Assembly (NCBI GenBank): GCA_900635465.1
Contig: LR134135.1
Span: 124,001-188,000, forward strand
Source: Lelliottia amnigena
GTDB taxonomy: Bacteria > Pseudomonadota > Gammaproteobacteria > Enterobacterales > Enterobacteriaceae
Length of the DNA stretch: 64,000 bases
Reading direction: 5' to 3'
How positions within the stretch are numbered: the stretch's first letter is position 1; each line of letters starts with the position of its first letter. This document shows positions 31,873-40,374 of this stretch, piece by piece. The position numbers and the translations under genes were made by a program. The notes under the pieces were generated by a model. That model was not told the origin of the DNA. It ran no database searches and saw nothing but the letters and a program-made list of their open reading frames with translations.

Positions 31873-31889
31873 AAGTGGTCCTGCCAATA
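31873..31889. promoter_or_regulatory. candidate LldR operator O2, promoter-proximal
   Basis: TGGTCCTGCCA (31876-31886), an imperfect palindrome with TGG/CCA half sites like other FadR/GntR operators, 78 bases upstream of the lldP ATG. Its centre is 125 bases from the upstream site at 31999-32013. Confidence 0.5.
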
Positions 31890-31998
31890 GTGTGATGTAG
31901 GGTGAATGACAATGAATGGTTAATCAAATGTTATGGATGGGCAATGATTTTGTGAGTAAGAATAATGGAAATGTGAACCAGGAAGGCGCGCCAGTCAT

Positions 31999-32013
31999 AT
32001 TGGTTGGGCCAAT
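31999..32013. promoter_or_regulatory. candidate LldR operator O1, distal
   Basis: ATTGGTTGGGCCAAT, an exact ATTGG/CCAAT inverted repeat with a five-base centre. In E. coli LldR binds two operators about 127 bases apart that flank the lldP promoter (from memory), so the 125-base spacing seen here supports the same arrangement. Confidence 0.55.
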
Positions 32014-32422
32014 TTTTCGATGGGTGTTTAGAGGCTTTCACTCCTAAGGCTGCGGGAAAAAAGTCAACGTATTGGCAAGAAAGAGCATTCAAGAATCGTA
32101 GCGTAGAATTCAAGGTGTAAAATTATGAATAGCCATTCACTCGGAAAACTATTTTTTCATCCGTAATAGGTTTTGAACATCACCAGATAATATTCAAAAC
32201 CTATTACTGCTAATAAAACGGATACATATGCCTGATTTTCAGTTGATAAATCTTACAAATAGATACGTCTAATAACATGTTAATTCCCTTTGATGCCGAA
32301 GTCTTATCCTTATCTAAAATTGGAATCATTAATAATGTGTTCATAAAAATAAAACCCATAACATATCTACCATGTGATTTTTTACTAAGAAATACAATTA
32401 ATTTTATTGAGGAGAAATTTGC
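32014..32422. other. AT-rich non-coding stretch with a 15-bp inverted repeat
   Basis: No gene seen. It holds a perfect inverted repeat: GTAATAGGTTTTGAA (32163-32177) and TTCAAAACCTATTAC (32193-32207), loop of 15 bases, with no T-run on either side. Base composition is far more AT-rich than the neighbouring lld genes. The last part (TTATTGAGGAGAAATT) is the leader and ribosome site of the fimbrial-type gene. Confidence 0.7.
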
Positions 32423-32980
32423 ATGTTAAATCGAAAGGTTATTCTATCTGGTTTACTGTCCTTATTTATTACCGGTACCGTGAATGCCGGGGTAAATCCT
32501 ACCGATCAATCAGCAACGTTGAACATCTCAGGTTCTGTCACTGACAGCGAGGTCGCCGGATGCTCTGTGGGCGTTATTGGTGGTAACACCATTTTACTTG
32601 AATCTATGGATGATACCGATCTTCTTAATCAAGATGAAAACGGTACGCATATGACAATTGTTCCACTGCATATTTATGGCGTGAAGAACCTGTCGGATTG
32701 CTATGATGTTATTCAGAATGGCCGTCTGGCGTTAAGATTAACAGGGCAGGGCGACAATGCCACTGGCACCGTTTTACAAAATTCCGGCACTGCCACCGGT
32801 GTAGGTATCGGGATATATGATTACGACACAACCAAACCCGTTTTAATTAATAACGGCAACCTGGAAGTTAAAAAAGATGGTACCGCTAATTTAGGTTTGC
32901 AATCGGTTAAACTGTCAGGTCAGAGTGCAACTGCGGGTTCTATGAAAGGAACGTTGACCGTGGAAATCGAACGTTTGTAA
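32423..32980 (+). CDS. Orphan fimbrial-type major subunit
   Basis: 185 residues. Signal peptide MLNRKVILSGLLSLFITGTV with cleavage after NA-22, then a Ser/Thr/Gly-rich beta domain with two cysteines (C47 and C93) at the spacing of FimA-like pilins, and the ending GTLTVEIERL. This is the pattern of chaperone-usher fimbrial subunits. No chaperone, usher or adhesin gene is near, so export or assembly would depend on another locus. A strong GAGGAGAAA ribosome site precedes the ATG. The setting (AT-rich flanks, absence from the standard lldP-yibL order) suggests acquisition. Confidence 0.75.
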   Translation: MLNRKVILSGLLSLFITGTVNAGVNPTDQSATLNISGSVTDSEVAGCSVGVIGGNTILLESMDDTDLLNQDENGTHMTIVPLHIYGVKNLSDCYDVIQNGRLALRLTGQGDNATGTVLQNSGTATGVGIGIYDYDTTKPVLINNGNLEVKKDGTANLGLQSVKLSGQSATAGSMKGTLTVEIERL

Positions 32981-33092
32981 AAACGTCTTCTCTTCATTCT
33001 TCGGATTCCTGTAAATCATAAACGATGGCGGGGATCTGAAGATAAAAGCCGCTGCTCACGTAAAGTGGTGCGTTTTATATAAGAAAGCAACC

Positions 33093-33126
33093 AGGCCTGA
33101 TTCGGCACTCTTCCGGACTCAGGCCT
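33093..33126. other. stem-loop between the fimbrial-type gene and yibL
   Basis: AGGCCTGA (33093-33100) and TCAGGCCT (33119-33126) pair perfectly around an 18-base interior. No T-run follows on either strand, so it may be a decayed terminator or small repeat between convergent genes. The rest of 32981-33266 holds no gene; a small minus-strand frame at 33016-33204 has no ribosome site or recognisable content. Confidence 0.5.
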
Positions 33127-33170
33127 TGTCGTTTCTGCATAGCGGCCACAGGGGTGTTTTCTCTCAGCAT

Positions 33171-33262
33171 CCCTCACGGGGAGGGAGAAATAAAAAGCCA
33201 ACACCTATTTAAGTGTGAGAAGGGCAACAGGCTCACAATGCCCCTCTCACATCCGAAGAGGG
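33171..33262. repeat. two short CCCTC-type hairpins after yibL
   Basis: CCCTC/GAGGG (33171-33185) and CCCTCT/AGAGGG (33242-33262) lie directly downstream of the yibL stop on the minus strand. They share the core of the hairpin family at 28142, 35490 and 40327, but are shorter. Confidence 0.5.
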
Positions 33263-33266
33263 AAAA

Positions 33267-33629
33267 TCAGAACGCAGTCTTACAGAACCCAGTCATCTCT
33301 TGCAGGCCCATTTCACGACCCAGCTCAGTCATCGGGTGTACAACGACCAGGCCGCGCGCGCTTTTCTTCAGCTTGCCCATGTCGGCTTGTTCTTTTTTGG
33401 TGATCGCACGGCGATGCGGCATGCCCATCAGCTTTTGCGCTTCTTTGCTCAGCTTATGGCCTTTAACGGCACGCAGGCGCTCGATTTCGCCTTCGATTTT
33501 CTCTTTCTCTTTTTCAAGCTCTGCATATTTTTCGGCAGATTCAACAAGAGACATATCAGCCTGCTGGTGGCGGATCAGATCCAGACGGTCACTCAGGCGT
33601 TTAATTTCGTTCTTTTCGACTTCTTTCAT
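33267..33629 (-). CDS. yibL: YibL family ribosome-associated protein
   Basis: 120 residues from the second of two adjacent ATGs ([17 protein letters not shown]). A predicted coiled coil covers about 3-60 and a basic conserved tail follows ([32 protein letters not shown]). YibL has been found with ribosomes in E. coli but no reaction is known. Normal neighbour of the mtl operon. Confidence 0.93.
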   Translation of the reverse strand: MKEVEKNEIKRLSDRLDLIRHQQADMSLVESAEKYAELEKEKEKIEGEIERLRAVKGHKLSKEAQKLMGMPHRRAITKKEQADMGKLKKSARGLVVVHPMTELGREMGLQEMTGFCKTAF

Positions 33630-33686
33630 CACATATTGCTCTAAAAACGGGGGAATTACAGGAAGGATACACCAATGTGGGCGGTC

Positions 33687-34277
33687 TTACTTCTGAAACG
33701 CTTTCTTTAAGCTGATTCGGGAAATCAGCTCAGTCAGGGAAAGTACCATCGTTGACCGCATAACCTGTTGATAACGAAGCTTTTGCATCGCATACAATTC
33801 AGGATCGCTATTATCGAAATGCGGAGCAGGCGGCAGCGCTGTGACGCAATGTAACTCGCCGAAGGGCCCAAGAATTTCGTCATCGGTAAAAGCATATTCA
33901 TTGCCGTCGTGATTTAACTCTTCGCGCAACGCCATGAGCAATTCAGCATCTTCATATTCATGCCTGCTGAGCACGCCAAGACCATAAATCAGCTTCAGGC
34001 GTACTGACAAATCGCCCAGCGGTCCGTCTCCGTCCAGTAACGGTTCTACAGCATATTTTACCGCGTAGTCGTCTTTGCGAAACACCTGAAGAACCAGAAT
34101 ATTGACTGCCTCGGTGAGTAACTCGACGGCAGCAATCAGGAAACTTCGTACGGTTTTGCCAGCATTCAGACGCTCAAGCACACGATTTTCAAAGGCCTGG
34201 GTTTGTTCCATTATTGCCTGCATATCTGACAATCTATCCATCGGGCGCAGGGCGACCTGCGCCAGAACCTGCATCAT
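33687..34277 (-). CDS. mtlR: Mannitol operon repressor MtlR
   Basis: 196 residues, helical MtlR/FumE family without a classical helix-turn-helix. The conserved centre reads VFRKDDYAVKYAVEPLLDGD and GPLGDLSVRLKLIYGLG, and the tail SLTELISRISLKKAFQK is standard. It lowers expression of mtlADR. Its ATG overlaps the mtlD stop (TAATG), third gene of mtlADR. Confidence 0.96.
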   Translation of the reverse strand: MMQVLAQVALRPMDRLSDMQAIMEQTQAFENRVLERLNAGKTVRSFLIAAVELLTEAVNILVLQVFRKDDYAVKYAVEPLLDGDGPLGDLSVRLKLIYGLGVLSRHEYEDAELLMALREELNHDGNEYAFTDDEILGPFGELHCVTALPPAPHFDNSDPELYAMQKLRYQQVMRSTMVLSLTELISRISLKKAFQK

Positions 34278-35425
34278 TATTTCGTCGCGTTGTATGCGTT
34301 AACCGCCTCCAGCACTACGTCACTCTTCGCTTCAAGGCCAGAAAGCTGCGCCAGCGCTTCTTGCGGGCCTTTGGTATCAATCAGTTCTGCCAGCTCAATT
34401 GCCTGCGGATCTTGCTCACTGCGATAATGCATCGCGGCGGCGATACCTTTCACTAAATTGGCGTGTGGCAAGCCGTATTCCAGCGTGCCCAGCAGAGGTT
34501 TGATCAGACGGTCGCCCGCGCTGAGTTTACGCAGCGGCTGGCGGCCAACGCGCTCAACATCATCTTTCAGATACGGGTTTTCAAAACGACCGAGGATTTT
34601 CTGAATGTATGCCGCGTGTTTCTCAGCATCAAAACCGTAGCGTTTGATCAGAACCGCGCCGCTCTCGTCCATTGCACCTTTTACCACAGCACGGATTTTC
34701 TCATCGAGAATCGCATCACGAATGGTTTGATGACCGGCCAATTTTCCGAGGTACGCGGTTATAGCATGCCCGGTGTTCAGCGTGAAGAGTTTGCGTTCGA
34801 CAAAGGCCATCAGGTTATCCGTCAATTCCATGCCAGGAATAGCCGGCAGCGCGCCTTTGAACTGGGTTTTATCGACGATCCACTCGCTGAAGGTTTCAAC
34901 GGTCACTTCCAGCGGATCGTTGGTCGCAGATTCGGATGGGGGAACGATGCGGTCAACGGCAGAATCCACAAAACCGACGTGCTCTTCAACCCAGGCTTTA
35001 TCTTCATCAGCCACGGCGGCCAGAACGTGGCCTTTCAGTTGGGTGGTACCGCGTACCATGTTTTCACAGGCGATGATGTTCAGCGGAGTGTTGTTACCTT
35101 GCGCTTTGCGTTTTGCGAGGCCTTTTGCGACGGCAGGGGCGATGCGCTCAAGCACTACCGGCCCGACGGCGGTGGTCACCAGATCAACGCTGGCGATCAG
35201 GTCAACCACATCGTCGCCAATGCTGCTAACAGCGTTTACGCCTGAGACGGTTTCAACCTGTTCGTTTTCGCCGACAACGTGAACATCGTAGCTATGACGG
35301 GCATTCAGGGCATCGAGCACCACCTGATTCACATCGGCGAATGTCAGCGTAATGCCTGCGTCTGCCAGCAGTTTGCCGATAAAGCCACGACCGATATTAC
35401 CTGCGCCAAAATGTAATGCTTTCAT
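34277..35425 (-). CDS. mtlD: Mannitol-1-phosphate 5-dehydrogenase
   Basis: 382 residues from [14 protein letters not shown]; a start six codons earlier is less likely. The N-terminal [11 protein letters not shown] binds NAD. The polyol dehydrogenase catalytic lysine lies in the [16 protein letters not shown] region. It oxidises mannitol 1-phosphate, the product of MtlA, to fructose 6-phosphate. Separated from mtlA by a 95-base gap that holds a hairpin repeat. Confidence 0.98.
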   Translation of the reverse strand: MKALHFGAGNIGRGFIGKLLADAGITLTFADVNQVVLDALNARHSYDVHVVGENEQVETVSGVNAVSSIGDDVVDLIASVDLVTTAVGPVVLERIAPAVAKGLAKRKAQGNNTPLNIIACENMVRGTTQLKGHVLAAVADEDKAWVEEHVGFVDSAVDRIVPPSESATNDPLEVTVETFSEWIVDKTQFKGALPAIPGMELTDNLMAFVERKLFTLNTGHAITAYLGKLAGHQTIRDAILDEKIRAVVKGAMDESGAVLIKRYGFDAEKHAAYIQKILGRFENPYLKDDVERVGRQPLRKLSAGDRLIKPLLGTLEYGLPHANLVKGIAAAMHYRSEQDPQAIELAELIDTKGPQEALAQLSGLEAKSDVVLEAVNAYNATK

Positions 35426-35489
35426 CGTATTAACCTTCATCAATGTTTTTACCCGAGAGGGCTGGGATGAGGCTTTTCCCTCACCCTAA

Positions 35490-35511
35490 CCCTCTCCCCA
35501 AAGGGAGAGGG
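35490..35511. repeat. CCCTCTCCC hairpin between mtlA and mtlD
   Basis: CCCTCTCCC (35490-35498) and GGGAGAGGG (35503-35511) form a perfect nine-base stem with loop CAAA, preceded by CCCTCACCCTAAC. It is the best-preserved member of the window's hairpin family. Located inside the mtl transcript it could protect the upstream mtlA message, like REP elements do. Confidence 0.85.
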
Positions 35512-35520
35512 GGATAGGCC

Positions 35521-37431
35521 TTATTTGTTCAGCAGAGCCAGCACTTCTTCAACGCTGGTGGTCTGTGACAGACGCTCGATAACGGTTTCATCATCCAGCG
35601 CGTTTGTCAGGCTGGTAATCACCTGGATGTGCTCGTTGTTGCGAGCGGCGATCCCAATCACCAGACGGGCGATATCGTCTTCTTCTTCGCCAAAGCGCAC
35701 GCCATCAGGATACTGACAGAACACCACGCCGGTTTTCAATACGCGGTCTTTCGCTTCAACCGTACCGTGCGGAACCGCAATGGATTCGCCCAGATAGGTT
35801 GGGGTCAGCTTTTCACGTTCCAGCATGGCATCAACGTATTCTGGCTCAACGTAGCCGCCTTTTACCAGTTGCTCACCGGCAAAGCGAATCGCTTCTTCTT
35901 TGTGGCTCGCCGTGCGGCCCAGGAAGATGTTCTCCGCACCCAGTTTAAACAGGTGGCTGTCGTTCGCATCAAAACTGTCTTTCAGGCTATCACGAACTTT
36001 CACTTCGTTGTCGGTGTGGCGCTGCGCGGCAACCAGACGTTCGGTCAGGCTGGAGTACAGACCGCTATCCAGGAAGTTGGTCAGCGAAATATGCTGTGCC
36101 TGCGGAACCTGACGCATAGCGCGTTCAGTCAGATCGCGGTGCGTGATGACCAGGTCAACGTCCCCCGGCAGGCTGTTAATGGCGCTGTTGGTCACGGAGA
36201 TGTGGGTCAGACCCGCATCCTGGACTTTTTTGCGCAGCACACCGGCACCCATGGCGCTGGAACCCATACCCGCATCGCAAGCCACGATGATTTTACGCAC
36301 ATGGCTCAGGTCGTTAGACACGTCGCCAGCAGACAGCGGCGTTGCAACGCCTTTGGATTCGGACTTCATATCATGCATGCGACGGGTCGCTGCTTCGATA
36401 TCGTCTTCTTCTTTCACTTTGCTGGTTTTCAGCAAGATGGCAGACACTACGAAGGAGACCGCCATTGCAGCACAAATCGCTGCGATGTTTGCGAAGTAAG
36501 CGCCTTTTGGCGTCATCGCCAGTACCGCCAGGATAGAACCTGGAGACGCGGGAGAAACCAGACCGCCGCCCAACACGCTCAGAGTGAACACACCCGTCAT
36601 ACCGCCGAGGATAACGGCCAGGATCAGACGTGGGTTCATCAGCACGTATGGGAAGTAAATTTCGTGGATACCACCCAGGAAGTGGATGATTGCCGCGCCG
36701 CCTGCAGACTGTTTCGCGCTGCCGCGACCAAAGAACATATACGCCAGCAGAACACCCATACCCGGACCTGGGTTTGCTTCAATCAGGAAGAAAATGGACT
36801 TGCCGAGTTCATGAGACTGCTGAATACCCAGCGGCGAGAAGATACCGTGGTTAATTGCGTTGTTGAGGAACAGGATTTTCGCCGGTTCAACAAAGATAGA
36901 CGCCAGCGGCAGCATGTCGTGAACGACCATGAAGTTAACGCCAGCAGCCAGCACTTTTGACAGCACTTCAACCGCTGGGCCAATGCCGAGGAACGCCAGA
37001 ATCGCCAGGATCATACCGATGATGCCAGCGGAGAAGTTGTTCACCAGCATTTCGAAGCCGGATTTGATTTTGCCATCAACCCAAACGTCGAATTTCTTAA
37101 TCGCCCAGCCGCCCAGCGGACCAGCGATCATTGCACCAAGGAACATCGGCATATCCGCGCCGACGATCACGCCCATGGTCGTAATTGCACCGACTACGCC
37201 ACCACGATCACCGCCGACCAAACGACCACCGGTAAAACCGATGAGCAGGGGCAGCAGATAGGTAATCATTGGGCCAACAAGCTTCGCCAGGGTTTCGCTC
37301 GGCAACCATCCTGTTGGAATGAACAAAGCGGTGATGATACCCCACGCGATAAACGCGCCGATATTTGGCATCACCATGTTGCTGAGGAAACGACCAAAGC
37401 TTTGTACTTTGATCTTGAAATCGGATGACAT
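35521..37431 (-). CDS. mtlA: PTS mannitol transporter, EIICBA
   Basis: 636 residues. Domain order IIC (about 1-340, membrane), IIB and IIA. IIC has the GGIHEIYFPYVLMNPRLI segment with the substrate-binding GGIHE motif; IIB has the phosphocysteine loop VACDAGMGSSAMG; IIA has the phosphohistidine in ESIAVPHGTVEAKD. It takes up and phosphorylates mannitol at the inner membrane using HPr. First gene of mtlADR, behind an array of CRP sites. Confidence 0.98.
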   Translation of the reverse strand: MSSDFKIKVQSFGRFLSNMVMPNIGAFIAWGIITALFIPTGWLPSETLAKLVGPMITYLLPLLIGFTGGRLVGGDRGGVVGAITTMGVIVGADMPMFLGAMIAGPLGGWAIKKFDVWVDGKIKSGFEMLVNNFSAGIIGMILAILAFLGIGPAVEVLSKVLAAGVNFMVVHDMLPLASIFVEPAKILFLNNAINHGIFSPLGIQQSHELGKSIFFLIEANPGPGMGVLLAYMFFGRGSAKQSAGGAAIIHFLGGIHEIYFPYVLMNPRLILAVILGGMTGVFTLSVLGGGLVSPASPGSILAVLAMTPKGAYFANIAAICAAMAVSFVVSAILLKTSKVKEEDDIEAATRRMHDMKSESKGVATPLSAGDVSNDLSHVRKIIVACDAGMGSSAMGAGVLRKKVQDAGLTHISVTNSAINSLPGDVDLVITHRDLTERAMRQVPQAQHISLTNFLDSGLYSSLTERLVAAQRHTDNEVKVRDSLKDSFDANDSHLFKLGAENIFLGRTASHKEEAIRFAGEQLVKGGYVEPEYVDAMLEREKLTPTYLGESIAVPHGTVEAKDRVLKTGVVFCQYPDGVRFGEEEDDIARLVIGIAARNNEHIQVITSLTNALDDETVIERLSQTTSVEEVLALLNK

Positions 37432-37573
37432 AAAACACCCCTTCTTATGTTTACGCTTAGGCTTTCAGCCCGAGGTTTATCGTTAATGTGCGGCGGCAGA
37501 GGTTGCTGAGCCCTGTTCTGTTGCTGTGAAATCTGGCACCGAATCGTTCAACTGTCCAGACAACGAAAATTTA

Positions 37574-37589
37574 TGTGATCTTCGTCACG
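37574..37589. promoter_or_regulatory. CRP site 1 upstream of mtlA
   Basis: TGTGATCTTCGTCACG, one mismatch to TGTGA-N6-TCACA. Promoter-proximal member of the array, centre about 37581.5. Confidence 0.75.
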
Positions 37590-37617
37590 CAAATATAGGG
37601 GGTGCGGATAAGATTGA

Positions 37618-37633
37618 AGTGATCGTCGTCACA
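37618..37633. promoter_or_regulatory. CRP site 2 upstream of mtlA
   Basis: AGTGATCGTCGTCACA, one mismatch to the consensus. Centre is 44 bases from site 1. Confidence 0.75.
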
Positions 37634-37690
37634 AAATGAGAGTATGAAAAAAATACAATGGAGAGAAAAGTAGCGTATCAGGCATGTTAA

Positions 37691-37706
37691 TGTGAAGTTG
37701 ATCACA
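37691..37706. promoter_or_regulatory. CRP site 3 upstream of mtlA
   Basis: TGTGAAGTTGATCACA, exact TGTGA-N6-TCACA. Centre is 73 bases from site 2. Confidence 0.85.
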
Positions 37707-37734
37707 TTTTACAACTGAGTGTTTGTCTCGTTAT

Positions 37735-37750
37735 TGTGATTGATTTCACA
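37735..37750. promoter_or_regulatory. CRP site 4 upstream of mtlA
   Basis: TGTGATTGATTTCACA, exact TGTGA-N6-TCACA. Centre is 44 bases from site 3. A fifth, half-conserved copy (TGTGATCGGCGGCAAA) follows at 37778-37793, again about 43 bases on. Confidence 0.85.
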
Positions 37751-37793
37751 AAATATTTTTATGCGGATTTCTCTGGATGTGATCGGCGGCAAA

Positions 37794-38087
37794 CTCTGTA
37801 TCGCCATCCAAAGCCAGCACGAGGTCACACGAAAAGCTAAACTCATTTCATATTTTAGTTTATGGCGAAAAGTAAGAACCTGGATTAAGCTCATTATGTA
37901 AACTTAAGTATATTTATTCTTCATGATATATTTTGTCACGTTTGTAAACTTGCATGGAGATATAATAAAAAATCATACTCCTCCGCTCTGAAATATAAGC
38001 GCATAAGAATGTGCTTAAAACAAATTAATTTGGTTGCTTACCATTTAATTATTTTAATGAGTTGACGTTGTTTTGAGTGAGGCAAAT
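37794..38087. other. rest of the mtlA-yibI divergent region
   Basis: AT-rich sequence upstream of yibI. Beyond the CRP sites I see no gene, no strong hairpin and no further recognisable operator. The last bases hold the yibI ribosome site (GTGAGGCAAAT before the ATG at 38088). Confidence 0.6.
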
Positions 38088-38459
38088 ATGTTTTTAAACT
38101 ATTTTGCGCTGGGTGCTTTGATTTTCGTTTTCCTTGTTATTTTCTATGGAGTCATTGCCATCCACGACATCCCTTATTTAATGGCAAAAAAGCGTAATCA
38201 TCCCCACGCTGATGCAATCCATACGGCGGGCTGGGTCAGTCTGTTTACACTCCACATTATCTGGCCGTTCCTGTGGATTTGGGCCACATTGTACCAGCCT
38301 GAGCGCGGATGGGGTATGCAAAACCACACGGTGCCAGGCCCGCAGCAACCGGATATTGATGCCCTGTCAAAACGCATTGCCGCACTGGAACAGCAGCTTG
38401 CTGCCGCGCCAACTCCCGCTGATAAAACGCCTGCAGATAAAAATATGGCGGAGGGCTAA
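38088..38459 (+). CDS. yibI: YibI, DUF3302 inner-membrane protein
   Basis: 123 residues from the ATG at 38088; a TTG five codons upstream is unlikely. Two hydrophobic segments (about 4-26 and 51-70, the second [20 protein letters not shown]) around the conserved [20 protein letters not shown], then a short alanine- and glutamine-rich coiled tail. This is the DUF3302 family (YibI/YiaW). It sits two bases ahead of yibH, and such small proteins regularly accompany HlyD-type fusion proteins; function unproven. Confidence 0.92.
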   Translation: MFLNYFALGALIFVFLVIFYGVIAIHDIPYLMAKKRNHPHADAIHTAGWVSLFTLHIIWPFLWIWATLYQPERGWGMQNHTVPGPQQPDIDALSKRIAALEQQLAAAPTPADKTPADKNMAEG

Positions 38460-38461
38460 GT

Positions 38462-39703
38462 ATGGACCTGCTCATTATTTTGACTTACGTGGCGTTTGCG
38501 TGGGCAATATTTAAAATCTTTCGCATACCGGTTAATCAATGGACGCTGTCTACTGCCGCATTAGGCGGGGTATTTATTGTCGCGGGTTTGATTTTATTAA
38601 TGAACTACAACCATCCGTATACGTTCACGGCACAGAAAGCGGTAATTTCTATTCCGATTACCCCGCAGGTCACTGGGATAGTAAGTGAAGTGACGGATAA
38701 AAATAATCAGCTCATTAAAAAAGGCGATGTGTTATTTAAACTAGATCCGGTGCGCTATCAGGCCAGAGTCGACAGACTTAAAGCGGATTTGGTGACGGCG
38801 ACACACAATATTGATGTCCTTAAAGCGCAGCTTTCTGAAGCCGAAGCCAATACGACACGCGTGTCAGCCGAACGCGACAGGCTTTATAAAGATTTCCAGC
38901 GCTATCTGAAGGGCAGCCAGGCGAAGGTCAATCCCTTCTCAGAAAGCGACATTGATAACGCGCGGCAAAACTATCTGGCGCAGGATGCGATGGTCAAAGC
39001 GTCCATTGCGGATCAAGCGCAAATCAAAAGTCAGTTAGACAGCATGGTTAACGGCGAACAATCGCAAATTGTCTCGCTACGCGCTCAGCTGACGGAAGCC
39101 AACTACAACCTCGAACAAACCGTGGTGCGCGCGCCCAGCAACGGCTATGTCACTCAGGTGCTGATCCGTCCGGGGACGTATGCTGCCGCGCTGCCGTTAC
39201 GTCCGGTGATGGTGTTTATTCCAGAGCAGAAACGTCTCATCGTGGCGCAGTTCCGCCAGAACTCGTTACTGCGCTTGAAACCGGGTGACGAAGCCGAAGT
39301 GGTATTCAACGCGCTGCCGGGCCAGGTTTTCAGCGGTAAGCTCACCAGCATTTTGCCGGTTGTACCGGGTGGCTCTTATCAGGCTCAAGGTGCGCTGCAA
39401 TCTTTAACGGTGACTCCAGGTATGGATGGGGTTATAGGCACGATTGAGCTTGAGCCAAATGCGGATGTCGAAGCACTGCCGGACGGCATCTATGCGCAAG
39501 TGGCCGTCTATTCCGACCATTTCTCCCACGTCTCGGTGATGCGAAAAGTGCTGCTGCGCATGACCAGCTGGATGCATTACCTCTACCCTCGATCATTAAG
39601 ATTCTGCCTTTTTTCGTTGCCTGATCCATACTTACCCTTTTGGGAGCATCAAGGATCAGGCAATGAAACTCATCGGCAGCTACACCAGCCCATTCGTGCG
39701 TAA
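38462..39703 (+). CDS. yibH: YibH, HlyD/EmrA-type membrane fusion protein (C-terminus altered by one extra base)
   Basis: Periplasmic adaptor of the HlyD family: N-terminal membrane anchor(s) (about 2-20 and 30-45), a lipoyl/biotinyl-like half ([18 protein letters not shown]), a coiled-coil hairpin (about 85-200, [17 protein letters not shown]) and the return barrel ([18 protein letters not shown]). The usual family ends HYLYLDH. Here a run of three C at 39586-39588 shifts the last codons; with two C the protein would end at 39599 with that tail (about 378 residues). As read, it gains about 35 spurious residues and runs into yibF. Partner pump not encoded nearby. Confidence 0.9.
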   Translation: MDLLIILTYVAFAWAIFKIFRIPVNQWTLSTAALGGVFIVAGLILLMNYNHPYTFTAQKAVISIPITPQVTGIVSEVTDKNNQLIKKGDVLFKLDPVRYQARVDRLKADLVTATHNIDVLKAQLSEAEANTTRVSAERDRLYKDFQRYLKGSQAKVNPFSESDIDNARQNYLAQDAMVKASIADQAQIKSQLDSMVNGEQSQIVSLRAQLTEANYNLEQTVVRAPSNGYVTQVLIRPGTYAAALPLRPVMVFIPEQKRLIVAQFRQNSLLRLKPGDEAEVVFNALPGQVFSGKLTSILPVVPGGSYQAQGALQSLTVTPGMDGVIGTIELEPNADVEALPDGIYAQVAVYSDHFSHVSVMRKVLLRMTSWMHYLYPRSLRFCLFSLPDPYLPFWEHQGSGNETHRQLHQPIRA

Positions 39704-40271
39704 AATTTCGGTTCTCCTGTTGGAAAAGGGCATCACGTTCGAGTTTGTGAATGAACAGCCTTACAACGCAGAGAATGGCGTGGCGCAGTATAACCCGTTG
39801 GGTAAAGTCCCGGCGCTGGTCACCGATGATGGCGAATACTGGTTTGACTCACCGATTATTGCGGAATATATCGAACTGCTCGGCATTGCGCCTGCGATGG
39901 TGCCGCGAGAACCGAAAGCCGCGCTTGCCGTGAGGCAAATCGAAGCGCTGGCGGATGGCATTATGGATGCGGCGCTGGCGTCCGTGCGCGAGCAAGCCCG
40001 CCCTGCGGCGCAGCAATCCGAAACTGAGCTGTTGCGTCAGCGGGAAAAAATCAGCCGCAGTCTTGACTGGTGCGAACAGCTGCTGCATGACGGCCGTATT
40101 AAAACTGATACGCTGAATTTGGCCACGATTGCCATTGCCTGCGCGGTGGGTTATCTCAATTTCCGCCATGTTTCGCCTGGCTGGTGCGTAGAACGTCCGC
40201 TGCTGGTCAAACTCGCTGAAACGCTCTTCCAGCGCGAAAGTTTTGCGCGTACGGAACCGCCGAAGGCTTGA
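39663..40271 (+). CDS. yibF: YibF, glutathione S-transferase-like protein
   Basis: 202 residues. Thioredoxin-fold N-domain starting [20 protein letters not shown], with the usual cis-proline GKVPAL and the [10 protein letters not shown] glutathione-binding segment, then an all-helical C-domain. E. coli YibF has the same length and binds glutathione weakly; substrate unknown. In E. coli rhsA is nearby, but none is seen here; selA follows after about 100 bases. Confidence 0.95.
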   Translation: MKLIGSYTSPFVRKISVLLLEKGITFEFVNEQPYNAENGVAQYNPLGKVPALVTDDGEYWFDSPIIAEYIELLGIAPAMVPREPKAALAVRQIEALADGIMDAALASVREQARPAAQQSETELLRQREKISRSLDWCEQLLHDGRIKTDTLNLATIAIACAVGYLNFRHVSPGWCVERPLLVKLAETLFQRESFARTEPPKA

Positions 40272-40326
40272 TGCGGGTTATAACACTTCTCCTCTTTACC
40301 CTGTACAATCCCTTTAGAAATTGACT

Positions 40327-40347
40327 CCCTCTCCCGTCGGGAGGGGG
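40327..40347. repeat. CCCTCTCCC-type hairpin between yibF and selA
   Basis: CTCCC (40331-40335) and GGGAG (40339-40343) pair over GTC, flanked by CCCT and GGGG. A member of the hairpin family found at 28142 and 35490. Confidence 0.65.
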
Positions 40348-40374
40348 ATAAATACCCCATTTCCAGGCATGACA

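Noticed and set aside
33016..33204. A 62-codon minus-strand frame between the fimbrial gene and yibL
   Set aside because: Spans two palindromes, has no ribosome site and no recognisable content.
35629..36960. A 443-codon plus-strand open frame opposite mtlA
   Set aside because: Shadow of the strongly biased codons of mtlA; no start signal, no family resemblance.
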